A stretch of 64,000 bases of DNA from Eutypella sp. D-1 (lineage: Eukaryota > Ascomycota > Sordariomycetes > Xylariales > Diatrypaceae). The position numbers and the translations under genes were made by a program. Positions 1 through 11,607 of the stretch are shown here, in pieces. The stretch covers positions 310,001 through 374,000 of the forward strand of contig JAJTTP010000013.1 in the NCBI GenBank assembly GCA_023313575.1. The letters run 5' to 3'. Every line of letters begins with the position of its first letter. The stretch's first letter is position 1. The notes under the pieces are model-generated. The model saw nothing but the letters and a program-made list of their open reading frames with translations. It did no database searches and was not told where the DNA came from.

Positions 1-1
1 C

Positions 2-1243
2 ATCGTCTATGAAAGACCACTGCTAGAATTAGACACAGAAACCTCAGATGATTCAGATGGTGATAGACAAGACGCGGACATCAAAGAGCCCAACCACAGC
101 AACCCTGGAGAATGGACACCGCCACATACCCCATTTTCAGAGTGGGACCCTATCAAACCGTACTACAGGTCAGAGAGGGATGAAGTAAAAGCAGCCTTCA
201 CACAGCAAGAGATGCACTTGTTGGACATTATCGATCGTAATATCGCAGCCAATAGCATCAAATCACGAGGGATTCTCCTGCATTGCTGGGAAGAAGACCA
301 CTCTCCCCTTAAGGCGAAGTTAAAGGAAGGGGTCCGTGAGCAGATACAGGATCCCGACTTGCGTTCCCGCATTATAAGGTTTTGGACCCCTGAACTAAAA
401 GCGGTCTCGGCTAAAGCAATGAGTATCTCCCGCGAGAGAATACGCAAGGAAAGGGAAGAGGCAGAGAATAGAGATCAGGGGAACAGTCAGCATACACAAG
501 ATGGTTCAAGGGGGGAACCAAAGGCATGCAATGAAAGCAACCTGGAGAGTACAGCTGCGATCTCCCCGAAGAAAGACACCGTATATGAGGCCCCTCTAAA
601 GTCGCCGGCCAGCATTCCCCACGCAAACGAGATCAATCAGAGTACAAACCGCGAGAGTGATGCCAGCATAAACGGACTTGCCTCAGTGCAAGAGGCGATA
701 GGGTTAATGTCCCAACCCTCACCGGAACTGGATGTTGGGCGAGAACTACTGAAGTCGTCATTAACGAGAGAAGAGGATCTCCAAGTTGGGGAAACAACAC
801 CGCGTGATACCATCTGGCCCAAGGACATCCGATCGATAGATGCAACGTCGCGATCGTCGCTGGGCGTCACATCATCTGCCAAGAGACCAATACCAGAGAT
901 CGACTGGAAAGGGTGGGAGCTTACGGAAGGGCTTAATACCAAGCGCCCGCGCACCGAGTTTCTAATTGAACATACCTCCCGCGATCCTGTAGAGGCTATA
1001 GAGGAGGCGAACGGCGAAGACAAAATCCTCAGGAGACGAGCCTACCGCCTACAAAAGGAAGAGGTATATTTACTAGCTGACTTCCTCAACAGTTTGCTAA
1101 GGAGTGATCCTAAAGAGCGGGCCAGCTGGCCAAAGGTCTTAAGGCATAAGTGGTTTGGTAAGCGGCCCACACATATGGTTGGTAGCCGCGGGGTGCTATA
1201 TAGGATCCGAAACTGGCAGAGGCAAGATGGGGTTTTGCCCTGA
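2..1243 (+). CDS. 5'-truncated protein with a kinase-like C-terminal end
   Basis: The frame is open from base 2 to the TGA at 1241-1243, and the upstream part lies outside the window, so the true start is unknown; the first in-frame ATG is at 212. Most of the visible 413 residues are low-complexity, charged and Ser/Glu/Lys-rich, with no fold that I recognise. The last 70 residues contain a stretch reading FLNSLLRSDPKERASWPKVL followed by RHKWF. This resembles the end of a Ser/Thr protein kinase C-lobe (subdomain XI, 'DPxxRxs...L.H.Wf'). SRPK-type kinases carry a long unstructured spacer inside a split kinase domain, so an SRPK-like or degenerate kinase whose N-lobe lies to the left is one possibility. 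No catalytic HRD or DFG motif is visible here, so kinase activity cannot be claimed. Confidence 0.5.
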   Translation: MVYERPLLELDTETSDDSDGDRQDADIKEPNHSNPGEWTPPHTPFSEWDPIKPYYRSERDEVKAAFTQQEMHLLDIIDRNIAANSIKSRGILLHCWEEDHSPLKAKLKEGVREQIQDPDLRSRIIRFWTPELKAVSAKAMSISRERIRKEREEAENRDQGNSQHTQDGSRGEPKACNESNLESTAAISPKKDTVYEAPLKSPASIPHANEINQSTNRESDASINGLASVQEAIGLMSQPSPELDVGRELLKSSLTREEDLQVGETTPRDTIWPKDIRSIDATSRSSLGVTSSAKRPIPEIDWKGWELTEGLNTKRPRTEFLIEHTSRDPVEAIEEANGEDKILRRRAYRLQKEEVYLLADFLNSLLRSDPKERASWPKVLRHKWFGKRPTHMVGSRGVLYRIRNWQRQDGVLP

Positions 1244-1544
1244 TCATTGAACTGTCAGGGGACATACCTACCCTTCCCCAAGGTGCTAAACTAGAGGGAC
1301 AGCGGAGTGATTAGCGATAAGTGCTGGGACGGTAGTGGGCAGCAGCCGGCGGAGCTAGAATCAGAGTAAAATTCAGACCCAGCTACTGCTATAGGTCTCG
1401 TACCGAATGCGCTTAGCAAGCTGCCCATTTATCATTACGCGGGAGTACTACGTCGCAGGTGAAAAATACAAAACATCATAAGCACATATTGGCATGGGAT
1501 ATTTCGTGTATTTGATCCTATCAATCCTGCGAAAATGAGGTGCA

Positions 1545-3173
1545 TTAGGAGAAGTGAAGGCCACTCGTATAGTCACCCCATCGTGCGTGGATGTAGTCAA
1601 TAGGCGGCCTAGTTCTGGACTTCCAAGGCCCTTCCTTACCATATACAGGGAGCCTGTCTTCGGCATTGACTGCATAGGTCGCGCTTAGTTGCCACATACG
1701 TTCAGTGTCGCTGCCCATGCTCAAGGGGGCACGAGGAACTGCCGAACTCGCCCCCTTCCGCCTCATGTAGCCCCAGAGTCGTATCAGCACGCTAGCAGTA
1801 TTGTCTGTTCCGAGTGTCCAAGCATTGTTCGTGTATCCCAGCATGAACATCATGTTCGGAACGCCCTCGATCATGGAGCCGTTCCAGATAAGTCTCTTGC
1901 TCCACGACATGCTCTCGCCGTTGACTCTAATATCAATGTTCCCGCCAAGCTTCATGTTCAAGCCAGTGGCGGTGATGATGATATCAGTGTCTATTTTCTC
2001 TCCTTCTCTTGTCAAGATTCCTCTTCGCGTGATGGTCTCAATTTGACCTGTGATCAATTCCACATTGGGTTGATGCAGAGCATCATAGAAAGATCCATCA
2101 GCATCTAAACATATACGCTGCTCCCATGGATTATCTATAATGAATGGGGTTAGTGATATTAAGCAACACGCGAAGGCGATTCCTTTATGACTAGAAAACG
2201 GTGAACTTGTTCGGATATGATGGATTGAGCATATACGGAGCTCATTATGAGAATTCGCATGAAAATTTGGCTTACATGGCGGGTTGAAGTGTACTTTCTG
2301 ATCTATCCAGGCAGGTAACAGTTTCTCGGTCTTCTTTAGGAACACTCCCTTCATGGTATGAGGAAAGTAATGACACATGAGAACAACAAAGTATGGGTAG
2401 AGAGTGCCGCAAGCCCTCGCGCACTTGCTTGCAAGCCATGTAGGAAGGTACTTGTTGAACCAGGACATGTTCTTCTCAGCCACGATATATGTTGGGCTGC
2501 GTTGGATCATCGTAACTTGAGCAGCACTCTTCGCGAGATGGGGCAGCATTGAAACAGCTGTGGCTCCGCTTCCAATTAGAGCAATGCTCTTATTTTTGTA
2601 GTTGTAGTCGCTTGGCCAGAACTGGGGATGGATTACCTTGCCTAGAAATGTCAGAGTCGTTTGAACAGCGCAAACACAAAATAGCTCACCATGGTAATGC
2701 TCAAGCCCAGGTATTTCGGTTTGTAATGGGAAATGATAATCATAATATCCCGTCGCTAGAATTAGCCACCGCGTTGCCAAATGCTTTTGTTGTTCGTCGT
2801 GCTCTACTATGAGGTCCCATGTGAGGTGATCTGACGACCAACTTGCTGACAGAGCCTTATGTCGAAAGCAGATGTATTTTCCGAGATGATGCTTCGATAC
2901 GGCATCGTGAAGATATTCCATTATCTGGGGCCCGTCGGCGATGGGGTGGATGGATGACCAAGGGTGCCATTCAAAACCCAAGGTCGCCATGGATGAATCT
3001 GAGCGTACTCCTGGATACGTAAACTGGGACCAGGTCCCGCCGATCGTATCGCGACTTTCGAGGACAGTGAAATGGGCATTGGGAATCTGGGTCTGTAGTC
3101 GGTACGCACAGTTAATCCCCGAAATCCCGGCACCTACGACAATAAAGTCAAGTAGCTCAGAGTTGTCCGACAT
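1545..3173 (-). CDS. FAD/NADPH flavin monooxygenase, Baeyer-Villiger type
   Basis: Predicted enzyme inserting oxygen from O2 into a carbonyl or heteroatom substrate using FAD and NADPH; the substrate is unknown. Exons on the minus strand are 3173-2690, 2641-2276 and 2134-1545, giving 479 aa. The introns of 48 and 141 nt are both multiples of three, so the unspliced frame stays open and would hide them. They are recognised because splicing restores the family sequence: YHGKVIHPQFWP across the first and NPPYNPWEQR across the second. Motifs are the FAD-binding GAGISG (14-19), GGTWSQFTYPGVRSD (45-59), the BVMO fingerprint FxGxxxHxxxWP as residues 160-171, the NADPH site GSGATA and a late ATG motif. 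An upstream in-frame ATG at 3230 would add 19 residues, but 3173 puts the Rossmann strand at the usual distance. It is divergent from the P450 at 4436. Confidence 0.88.
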   Translation of the reverse strand: MSDNSELLDFIVVGAGISGINCAYRLQTQIPNAHFTVLESRDTIGGTWSQFTYPGVRSDSSMATLGFEWHPWSSIHPIADGPQIMEYLHDAVSKHHLGKYICFRHKALSASWSSDHLTWDLIVEHDEQQKHLATRWLILATGYYDYHFPLQTEIPGLEHYHGELFCVCAVQTTLTFLGKVIHPQFWPSDYNYKNKSIALIGSGATAVSMLPHLAKSAAQVTMIQRSPTYIVAEKNMSWFNKYLPTWLASKCARACGTLYPYFVVLMCHYFPHTMKGVFLKKTEKLLPAWIDQKVHFNPPCKPNFHANSHNELRICSIHHIRTSSPFSSHKGIAFACCLISLTPFIIDNPWEQRICLDADGSFYDALHQPNVELITGQIETITRRGILTREGEKIDTDIIITATGLNMKLGGNIDIRVNGESMSWSKRLIWNGSMIEGVPNMMFMLGYTNNAWTLGTDNTASVLIRLWGYMRRKGASSAVPRAPLSMGSDTERMWQLSATYAVNAEDRLPVYGKEGPWKSRTRPPIDYIHARWGDYTSGLHFS

Positions 3174-4435
3174 CGTGGTCAATTTCGTGTGAATGTATAG
3201 GCAGGAAGTGCACTTTACACCTATAGGCAATATCGTAGCAATTGCGTCTCAATGGGCTTTGAGAAGAAAACAATAAGATATTGGATACAGTACAAATAAT
3301 AAAGAGGTAGACCTAGGATAATCTACTGCGGGACTGTCTATCCTACCCCAGGGGCACGCCCCCCTCTTATCAGATAGAAACCCGCATGACTACAGTAGGG
3401 AATGATATTCTTCACTTAACTGACAGGGCAAGTGGAGATTATCCGACATATTACACGTATAATACATAGTGCGCTTGGCATTGCCATTCAGGTGATCGGT
3501 GATCGCACCTAGCAATCATCCAGGGAACACGCAAGTGATGGCTTTGACCACCTTCTCAAATATCATTCCATCGTGGCCGTATTACGTCCTAACTTTATTA
3601 CCAGTACCTAGCTCTTTCAAGCGCCTCTGTATACTCGTAACGGCTTCTCTGGCGGGTGCACCGAGGACACGGTATTCCGCCCTCGCAGCGCTGTTGTAAC
3701 CCAGCACAGCTAATGCGTACCTGCTGGATGCGTCTTAATAAGACTTAAGGTGCCTAGTGACTCCACATGAAAGCGATGCGTTGCCCAGTGGCGGATCAGC
3801 GAATACCTTAGAAGAAGTCAGTCAGATTAGGGTGTAATTCAATCTGACTTAATTTGTCATTCGCCTCCGTAAATTTTCCTCCCGATGTGCCGCGACGGAA
3901 TGGCTTCAGCCCGAAATGTCGTAGGAAATGGCGTGTATGACGCTCTGTTCGGTCGCAGACATCCTCGCAACAGTCGCAAAAGAGGGGTTCAATACGAGTT
4001 TGCATGCTGCAAGCACCAAAGGACGCCAAATTCCATTGTAGACATTGGCCCCTGTTGGCGGAGCGGGTGTAGCGGGGGAGATGCCGATTTGTTGAATTTG
4101 ATTGCGACCTGAAATTGTTCCAGCGTTGAGATTCTATATTTTCCCCGGTCGGAGAACAGCATTGGAGGATACGTCAATAACAACAAGTAGGTCTAAGCTA
4201 CCGGCATGCGCAAATCCGGACCTCCACCGGATCCGACTCCGCCTTGGCATTTCGGCAGACGGGCCTAATCGTGGTCCGGCGCCCGAATGGTGTCCAGGCT
4301 GTCATGGGCGTCTATGACAAGGCCCGGCTTGATCTACGATACAATATTTCAATCAGACCATGAATCTATGACTTCCGTAGAGGACTGCAAGCTGTACAGC
4401 AATCACAAGAGCTTCTCTCAACTATTATTGTTAAA
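3174..4435. other. Intergenic region between the divergent FMO and P450
   Basis: About 1.26 kb separates the two start codons and would carry both promoters. Short ORFs on both strands have no recognisable domain or signal peptide. I see no clear TATA box or binding site that I would defend. Confidence 0.6.
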
Positions 4436-6294
4436 ATGCTGGATCACATTTTGCTTCCATCGGGAGCTTCTCTTAACTATATACAACTGAGCGCTCTGTT
4501 GTTGTCTGTCCTTGCATCCTACTTATTGCTACGTACATTTTACTTCTTATATTTCCATCCCTTGTCCTTGTTCCCCGGTCCACGCCGGGCAGCAATATCA
4601 ACATGGTGGCTCTACTTTGTGAGCAACTCTGGTCGCGCAGAACAAACCTTTGAGCAACTGCACCGCAAGTATAGTAAGTATGATAGTATTTCTTGCCCGG
4701 CTGCGCTGACATTCAATATGACAGAGACGCGGGTCCTTCGAATCAGCCCCAATGAGCTTCATATATCCGACTCGACGGTCTACCACACCATATATTCCCA
4801 AGATCATGCTTTTCTAAAACACGACTACTTCTACGAAGCCTTCTTAACACCTCATTCCGTCTCCGAGGAAACGGACCCAATCTTGCATCGGCAGAGACGC
4901 AAGATGCTTAGTAATTTCTTTTCTAAATCTTCGATCCGCGGAATGCAGCACCTCATATACGACAAGGTAGAGAAGCTCTGCACTGTACTAGCAGATAACA
5001 GTGGAAAAGGCCCTTTGAATATACATAATGCTGTCAGGTACGTGCCAGCAAGGTTACCGGACCTTCCCTGGTGTCGCTAAAATATTTGTCTCAGATGCAT
5101 GACAGTAGATATTATCTCCGACTTGGCCTTCGGGGACTCATTCAATGAGATGGATAAGGCTCAAGCCACCGACTTTCACACCGATTTTCTGTCAGCTTTT
5201 GACCTAGTTGTTTATTCAATATGGGTTCTCATGTACTTTCCCCGCCTCCGGTCAGCGTTGACAATGCTGCCATCAACCATCTCAATCCTCCTCGGCGGCC
5301 CAAGGAGTCATTTTGGACGTCTTTCCGAGGTACAGACAAAATCGTTCCCACAGTGTGCTGCTGTTTTTGCTGATACACAGACCAGATTATTCACGTTGCC
5401 TTGACACGGTTCAGGAAAGTCAAGGATGCAGGAAAGGATCTGGAGCATGATGTCATCTTCGATGGCCTCTCTAGTCTTGACGACAAACTAATGCTTTCCG
5501 AGGCTATAACTGTTCTTATCGCAGGTTCCGATACTACTGCAACCACACTCGCTGTTGGCATTTACCAGTTGGCCTGCAATCCAGAGGCATATAAAGCCCT
5601 GAAGTCCGAAATTCAGCGTGCAAACCTGAAAACAGTTCAGGATTACGATCTGAAGTCTATTGAGCAGCTTCCGTATCTAGTGAGTCTTGGACAGAGTACC
5701 GTGGGGACACCGAAATGGAAGCTAATCCGGCATAGGCTGCTTGCGTAAAAGAATCGCTTCGCTTCGCAACGCCGGTGCCTGGTCGACTTCCGCGTATTAC
5801 CCCTACGCCAAAACCAGGAGCTACCGCACTGACAGTTGACGACCAAGTGATTCCCCCCGGAGTAAGCATCCTTCACGGTCTGAATGTGTTCTGTGCATCG
5901 CTAAGTTAATTCGAAGACCGTTGTCAGTGTATCAGCATACACGGTCCATAATGATGAGAAGATATGGGGCGCCGACGCTCGGGAGTTCAACCCTAAGCGC
6001 TGGTTAGCGCCCGAGGCGAAAGAACTAGATCGATATTTAGTGCCATTCTCTAAGGGAGCGAGGCAATGCCTAGGAATCAAGTAAGTTACACGTAGAGATT
6101 ATAAGAGTACGCGCGAAATACTGACAATAAACAGTCTGGCCTACGCCGAGCTCACGTTGGCATTCGCTATGTTCATGGCTCGCTTCGACTTCGCACCGGA
6201 CGGTGTTATGGAGAAATGGAACTCGGACACTTTCGATGGATTTACAATCGGTTTTCGGGGTTCCGGGGTCCGTGTCAATGTATCCGCCTCCTGA
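4436..6294 (+). CDS. Cytochrome P450 monooxygenase (membrane-anchored)
   Basis: A heme-thiolate monooxygenase that would act at the ER with a P450 reductase; the substrate is unknown. Seven exons are inferred: 4436-4673, 4725-5037, 5095-5329, 5386-5679, 5736-5861, 5917-6080 and 6135-6294 (509 aa). All six introns are 51-57 nt and keep phase. An N-terminal hydrophobic anchor of about 20 residues (LSALLLSVLASYLLL) is followed by the proline hinge FPGPR. Landmarks are RISPNELHI, the I-helix AGSDTT (about 308-313), the K-helix ExxR (E366-R369), the PERF-region FNPKRW and the heme loop FSKGARQCLG with the cysteine ligand at 453. The style resembles fungal P450s of secondary metabolism such as trichodiene-oxygenase or pisatin-demethylase relatives, but I cannot assign a CYP family. 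The acceptor of exon 4 was chosen at 5385 because acceptors at 5380 and 5353 both lead to in-frame stops. Confidence 0.9.
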
Positions 6295-8069
6295 GTCCAT
6301 ACTATAGTTGGATTATTATCTTGCAAAATTGATAGTATAGTAGCACGGTCCCTGAAAATGGGTGATGGCGGCCCGATGACAGTGGTAAGAAAAGTTTGGC
6401 TCCACCAAGATGCAATCGCCAGGATTCAAGAGGGTATTGAAAAGAGGGATTTCAAAGAATGTACCATGTATTTTCGTTAAAGTGGATATAAGATAGTTAT
6501 GAGCGCCGTTAATGTCCGTGATTATTTAGTTGAACGGAAGTCAAACTAAGTCGTGAAGATGTCAGGGAATACCAGCCTGCTCACATGAAATCATTGCCAA
6601 TCCGTCATAGTCTCCCCGTTGCCACATTCCGAAGCCTATCTGCCTGTCAGCTCTGCCGGTTGAGTCTGCATGAAGATAGTCACTCACACGGGAGCCGGTG
6701 GCGGGGCCGATGTAGCTTGCAGCCCCGTCGGATGAGGATAGGCATATCATCGCCGAAAGAGGTGTAGCGTCCGTGACCTCCAGTGCCCTCTGGCCACCCG
6801 CACGTTATCACCAATAAACCAGTATACGGCGGGTATCGCACCCCTAATGGAGCACGGTTGCATCTAACCCCGTACAACATCGGTCGTGATCCGGCCCGGA
6901 GCGATATGAACGCGGTACCACGCCGGCGATGGAAAGCATCAATCCTGCCGATATTAGCAAAGGCAACCCTGTTGCTTTTGGCGCCAGTCAACGGGATCTA
7001 CCCCAGATATAATGTCGCCGGGCGGTCTTTGCCGATAGCCATCGCGGGTCTGTTCCGGACCAATAAAGACTTAAGATTGTGTAACGGCATCTTTTTGGCT
7101 CTGCAATATCCTTCCAGTGGACGGCACTTCTCGCATCAGTCCCGGATATCGCGGATGATCTGGTCCCTGTGAAACGCAGAGCGTTACCAGACGGAAAGAG
7201 TGCTGTCGGCAGTATATAAACGATCCAGGTGCACCTGGCACTTATCTTGTAAGTAATTTGCTATTTTCTTTTTGTTTGGTTTCGGAGTACTGACGTTACA
7301 ACAGGAGCTACTTGTTAATACTACCATGAGAGGTAGGGCGTACTCAATTCTGTGGAGTAGTTGATGCCCTATAGCAAGCTTGTTAACAAGACTTGAAGTC
7401 TATTAGGCCTCAGCCTATCTTCCACGGGCCCCTTCAAAACGGCTGGGCTATTATTTCAGAAATGCGCATCCCCAGATAAACTCCCCACCCGTGAGAATAT
7501 CTTCAAACAGACCTAGCCTATGAAGGACCTTGACACCAAAAGGTAGACGAATTCCGGTCACGAAGTCCGGGTCCGGTCCCACTTTACCGGCCTAGTGTTG
7601 ATCATGATAGTCAACCAAACAACCCAACTTCGTCGTCTCTTCATAACGTACAGTTACATGATCTAACCACTATCATGATTATGGGACACTTCGCCTAAAC
7701 AGCGGTTTCTATTCTAGGATATCGTTTTGCGGCAGTGCCGCCAAATAACAAGCGAGTAAGTGAATGGATAATATATCGTCGAATCTGCAAGACCCCGGGG
7801 TTTTGACTTAAGTCCGCCAGACTCCATACGAGACGCGCATATTGCTTGCTTCATTGACACGGCCCGGTATCTGTCTGGATCCCGCCGAACAGGTCTTGAT
7901 CGTCTTATATAAACCGTAGTATTACTCATTCTACCTAAGTGAGTAGATGGGTAGATATCTAAACCCAGATACTGCTTAATTCTCTACTTGTATTTCTCGA
8001 TGTGACAGCCTCTTTTCGATTTCCACTTCTTCTTCATAGAGATAGAATAATACCTTCGTCCTCTTCACC
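6295..8069. other. Intergenic region P450 to SDR
   Basis: About 1.8 kb. Several ORFs of 60-129 codons on both strands between 6560 and 7170 show no family resemblance and no signal peptide. A TATA-like sequence near 7213 is followed by a GTAAGT...ctgac...acag intron-like stretch (about 7250-7305), but no coding sequence follows it. The 3' end holds the likely SDR promoter. Confidence 0.55.
7906..7913 (+). promoter_or_regulatory. TATA box candidate for the short-chain dehydrogenase
   Basis: TATATAAA lies 157 bases upstream of the ATG at 8070, in a suitable place for a fungal core promoter with a leader of roughly 100-130 nt. The evidence is position and sequence only. Confidence 0.4.
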
Positions 8070-9162
8070 ATGCGTGTGTTCACACAATTCTTCCCTCCAA
8101 AACCGTCGTTCACCGAGGACAACCTGCCTGACCTGGCAGGAAAGGTAAGAGAGCCTATCCTAAAGTAGCCACATGAACAACATCCTAATGCCTCCCCCAG
8201 GTCTACATCGTAACAGGTGCAAACACCGGCCTCGGAAAGCAAGTCGCCCGGGCTCTCTACTCCAAGAATGCCAGGGTCTACGTATTCGCACGGTCTGAAG
8301 ACAAGGCCAACGCCGCCATCCAGGACATTAAAAAGACACATCCCGAGTCTAGGGGGACTCTAGCCTTTATACATCTGGACCTCAACGATCTCAGCACCAT
8401 CAAGGCATCAGTGGACGCGTTCCTCGCGAAGGAGGAGAGGCTACATGTCCTTTTTAATAATGCCGGTATCATGTTATCCGAGGACGCCAAGTCAGCCCAG
8501 GGATACGAGCAGCACCTGGGTATAAACTGCCTCGGCACGTTTCTGTTTACGAAGCTATTGACGCCGACCCTCGTGGCAACGGCCAAATTGGAGCCGCCTA
8601 ACACGGTCCGTGTAATCTGGGTTTCCTCGGTTGGCATGGAGATCCTCGGGGAGAAGGATGTCGTCATCGACATGAACAATCTGGACTATCACGTGCAGAA
8701 ACCGGCGATGTATAAGTACGGGATTAGCAAGTGTGGCGATTGGGCCTATGGCGTCGAGTTCGCGAAACGGTTCAAGGCTGAGGGTGTGGTCAGCATCCCG
8801 CTGAGCCCCGGAAATCTCAAGACCGAGCTGTTCCGAGACCTGGGCTTGGGCATGAGGATCTTCAACTTTTTCATTCTCTACCCAGTCATCAACGGGGCAT
8901 GCACGGAGCTATATGCTGGGCTATCTCCGGAGATAACCCTTGAGAAGTCCGGAAGCTGGGGTATGTGATTTGTCTTCTAATTAAAGCTAAATCAACTGCA
9001 AAATTGTGCTAACGTTGAGGACTTTTAGTTATTCCTTTCGGACGCATCGGCTCCGTACGCAAAGATATGATCAATGCGACTAAAGGCCCGGAGGAAGGAG
9101 GAAATGGCACCGTCAAGAAGTTCTGGGAGTGGTCAGAAGAGCAGGTGAAACCGTTCATCTAG
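8070..9162 (+). CDS. Short-chain dehydrogenase/reductase (retinol-dehydrogenase-like)
   Basis: NAD(P)-dependent oxidoreductase of the classical/extended SDR type, substrate unknown. Three exons: 8070-8144, 8201-8960 and 9029-9162 (322 aa). Introns are 56 nt (acceptor cccccag) and 68 nt (branch gctaac). The last exon restores the expected tail VIPFGRIGSV, whereas reading through the second donor stops after GM. Motifs are the cofactor-binding TGANTGLG (30-37), NNAG (about 111-114), catalytic Ser in VSSVG (about 165-169) and YGISK (Tyr about 197, Lys four residues later), which together give the S-Y-K triad. The first 25 residues (MRVFTQFFPP...) match the leader common in fungal members of this group. 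It lies on the same strand as the P450, 1.8 kb downstream, and may belong to the same pathway. Confidence 0.9.
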
Positions 9163-11569
9163 ATTGTTCATTTCCGCGCGGCCAGTCGATTATAGGGTTG
9201 GGTTACTATAGCGGGTGTATTGGTAAGGCGTGGAAGTTTCAGGGTTTGTTTACTTCGATATTACGATTTGCCAGTGGGTGGTCACGGCGTGGGGTGGACT
9301 TGGTGGACGAAAAGGTATTTACGAATTACTTCGCGCCACACATTTCTATGAGGACGCCACAACCGGCCTTTTGTGGTAATACTGGTCACACCTGACGATG
9401 GACGAACTTAGAAAAATACAACATTAATAACTCCATCAAACTAATGCCTACTGAATATATGTACTTAAGTACGTAGAATCTTTTTCATGGGCTAATTTCC
9501 TGTGTTACATTAGTCAGACCCGAGGTCACGTCGGTAGTTGATTATTTCCTTTTATTTGACGTAGCCCAGTATTAGCCCAGTATGTACCCAATACCATTGC
9601 CTACAATTCTTGAATTATTTTTAAAGATGTTTTCCAACCGCAGAGTCCTATCCGATCCACCAATGTACCACTAAACTAAGATTATCAGGGATTCGAGAAA
9701 ATTCCAAATCACCGGATGGCAGATCAATCAGTGAAAGCGCTGCGGTTGGTCGGGGTAGTTCTGCCATCTGCCGATTGGGACCTCATGAAGGTCGCTTTAC
9801 ACACATGCAATGTAACAAGAAGAAAACCACATACTTCCAAGCTGGGGTGTAGACTCTGGTCGGCAGTGAATTCTTTAATAGGTCGACTATGGAGGTTCAT
9901 AGCCAAACCATCTACCTACCTACATAAATGGATCGATGCTTAACTATCGGAGGGCCGGGACAAGGCATCGTGGACGCTGGGGTAATGGCGCGTTCAACAC
10001 ACCAGGTGACCTTGAGGGCTGACTGGAGAATTGAACGTGGCCAGGACCGTGCAATTATTGGCTGGTAAAGAACGATGAGTATAATCCCCAGGTTACATAC
10101 TGGTAGTATACTCAACGTGCGGACCCGGTTCCTGCAGCGCGACCTGAAGCTGGCGGCGCTCCCAGCCAACCACGTCGTCGCAATCCAGAGGCTGGATCCA
10201 GAGACCCAGGGATGGTGGTTAGGTCTGAAGAACTCAGGAGCGAGGGAGTTTAGGTACTCCATTACCCAGCGAGGTACATGTCACAGAGACCGAATTGGCG
10301 AGTAAAAAATACCAAACAAACGCTGACTTGGCAGCAGGTTCATCTGATCAGGTCCCATGATGCAATCTCAGCTTGTTCTAGAGAAATAGCGCTAACACCT
10401 GGGCAGTCAGACAGTTCCAGTTCCAGTAGTTCACCGCATAATTCCATGTCGGCTCTCATGGGGGATTTTCTATTCTTTTTCTTTTTTTTTCCCTTCCTTT
10501 ACTTCCGAACAAAAAAAAGAAAGGCAAAGGCTTCCAAGTGAATTCCCAGTCAAGTGACCGCGGGAAACCGACCTACCCAGGCCAGGCAGACGAGTGACGA
10601 GAAGGAGATCGAGGCGGGGGCATTCCGAGTATCCACTTTTCTGAGATCCTTTTAGCTAATTCATACCTAATGCCAATGCATCACGCGCCCTCCTAGCGTT
10701 ACCCCGGATTCTTTGAACCGATCCACCTTTTGCCGTTAACTGCTAAGCGCCCTTCGCCGCTTCCGATCCCTAGTGAGCAGGAGTGACCTGAAAAATATTT
10801 TTCTAGCCCTCTTTTCTGGCTGAAAGAGAAGACCTGTGGAAAGTTGCTCAGCGGCTGCCCAGGCGCCCGGGCGCCAAGATCCCGTCATCAGGTCCGTTTT
10901 ATTTGGTCTATGAAATGGGCGGGCCTTCTTGCGTAGGTACGTCTCCACCTATGCCGCCAGAAACCGCCTTTACGGTTTACGGAGTACAAAGAAATAGGGA
11001 GGGAAAAAAAAAACCAAAAAAAACCTGTATCCACAAGACCACTAGAAATTCGCCCGAGAAGGAGAACTCACGATCGATTCTCGAAAATTTTCAAGAATTG
11101 GGCTCCACGTAACACCTGGGCAGGTTCGGTACGTAGTGACGTACCCAAACAAATTTTGACGTTCTGACTTGCCCCCGGGCTTGTACTTTTGAGTGTTGTA
11201 ATGGTGGTGGCATTGAGTTGCCGTCTTGCGTTTCCTTGTCTCGTCAGAAGCGGCTCCATTCAGGGAGTTTCTATGACAAACAAGAATCATCGCCCCCCTG
11301 GTCTTGCACCATGGGGTCATGTTGGTGGGTGGTAGTTACACCTTTTTTCCCCCGTCAAGTCCGTAACGGATATATATTAGGTCCCACGGTGTCCACCTCC
11401 CCAGATCGATGGAGTTCACTTGTTACCTTACCCCCTTCTATGCATCCGGCCTACCTAGGATAATCGTCGACTAGAACAGCATTCAAAAGAAGAAAAACAA
11501 CGATCAAGTGCCAAGAGAGACAAACAATCTTCACGGACGAAGACGACAACATTTAGCACCCAAACACAA
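9163..11569. other. Intergenic region SDR to DUF3602 gene
   Basis: About 2.4 kb with T-rich and A-rich runs (10470-10520, 11000-11030). ORFs here are short and unrecognisable. The final 150 bases before 11608 are A/C-rich, as expected for a leader. Confidence 0.55.
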
Positions 11570-11607
11570 ACAAACAAAAACACACACATACACACACACA
11601 ACACACA
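11570..11607 (+). repeat. CA-rich simple repeat in the leader of the DUF3602 gene
   Basis: An A/C-only tract (caaa and ca units) runs directly up to the ATG at 11608. It is probably part of the 5' untranslated leader and gives an A-rich start context. Confidence 0.7.

Noticed and set aside
6562..7172. Overlapping ORFs on both strands considered as a decayed gene
   Set aside because: No frame shows family motifs, and frames interrupt each other without a consistent pattern.
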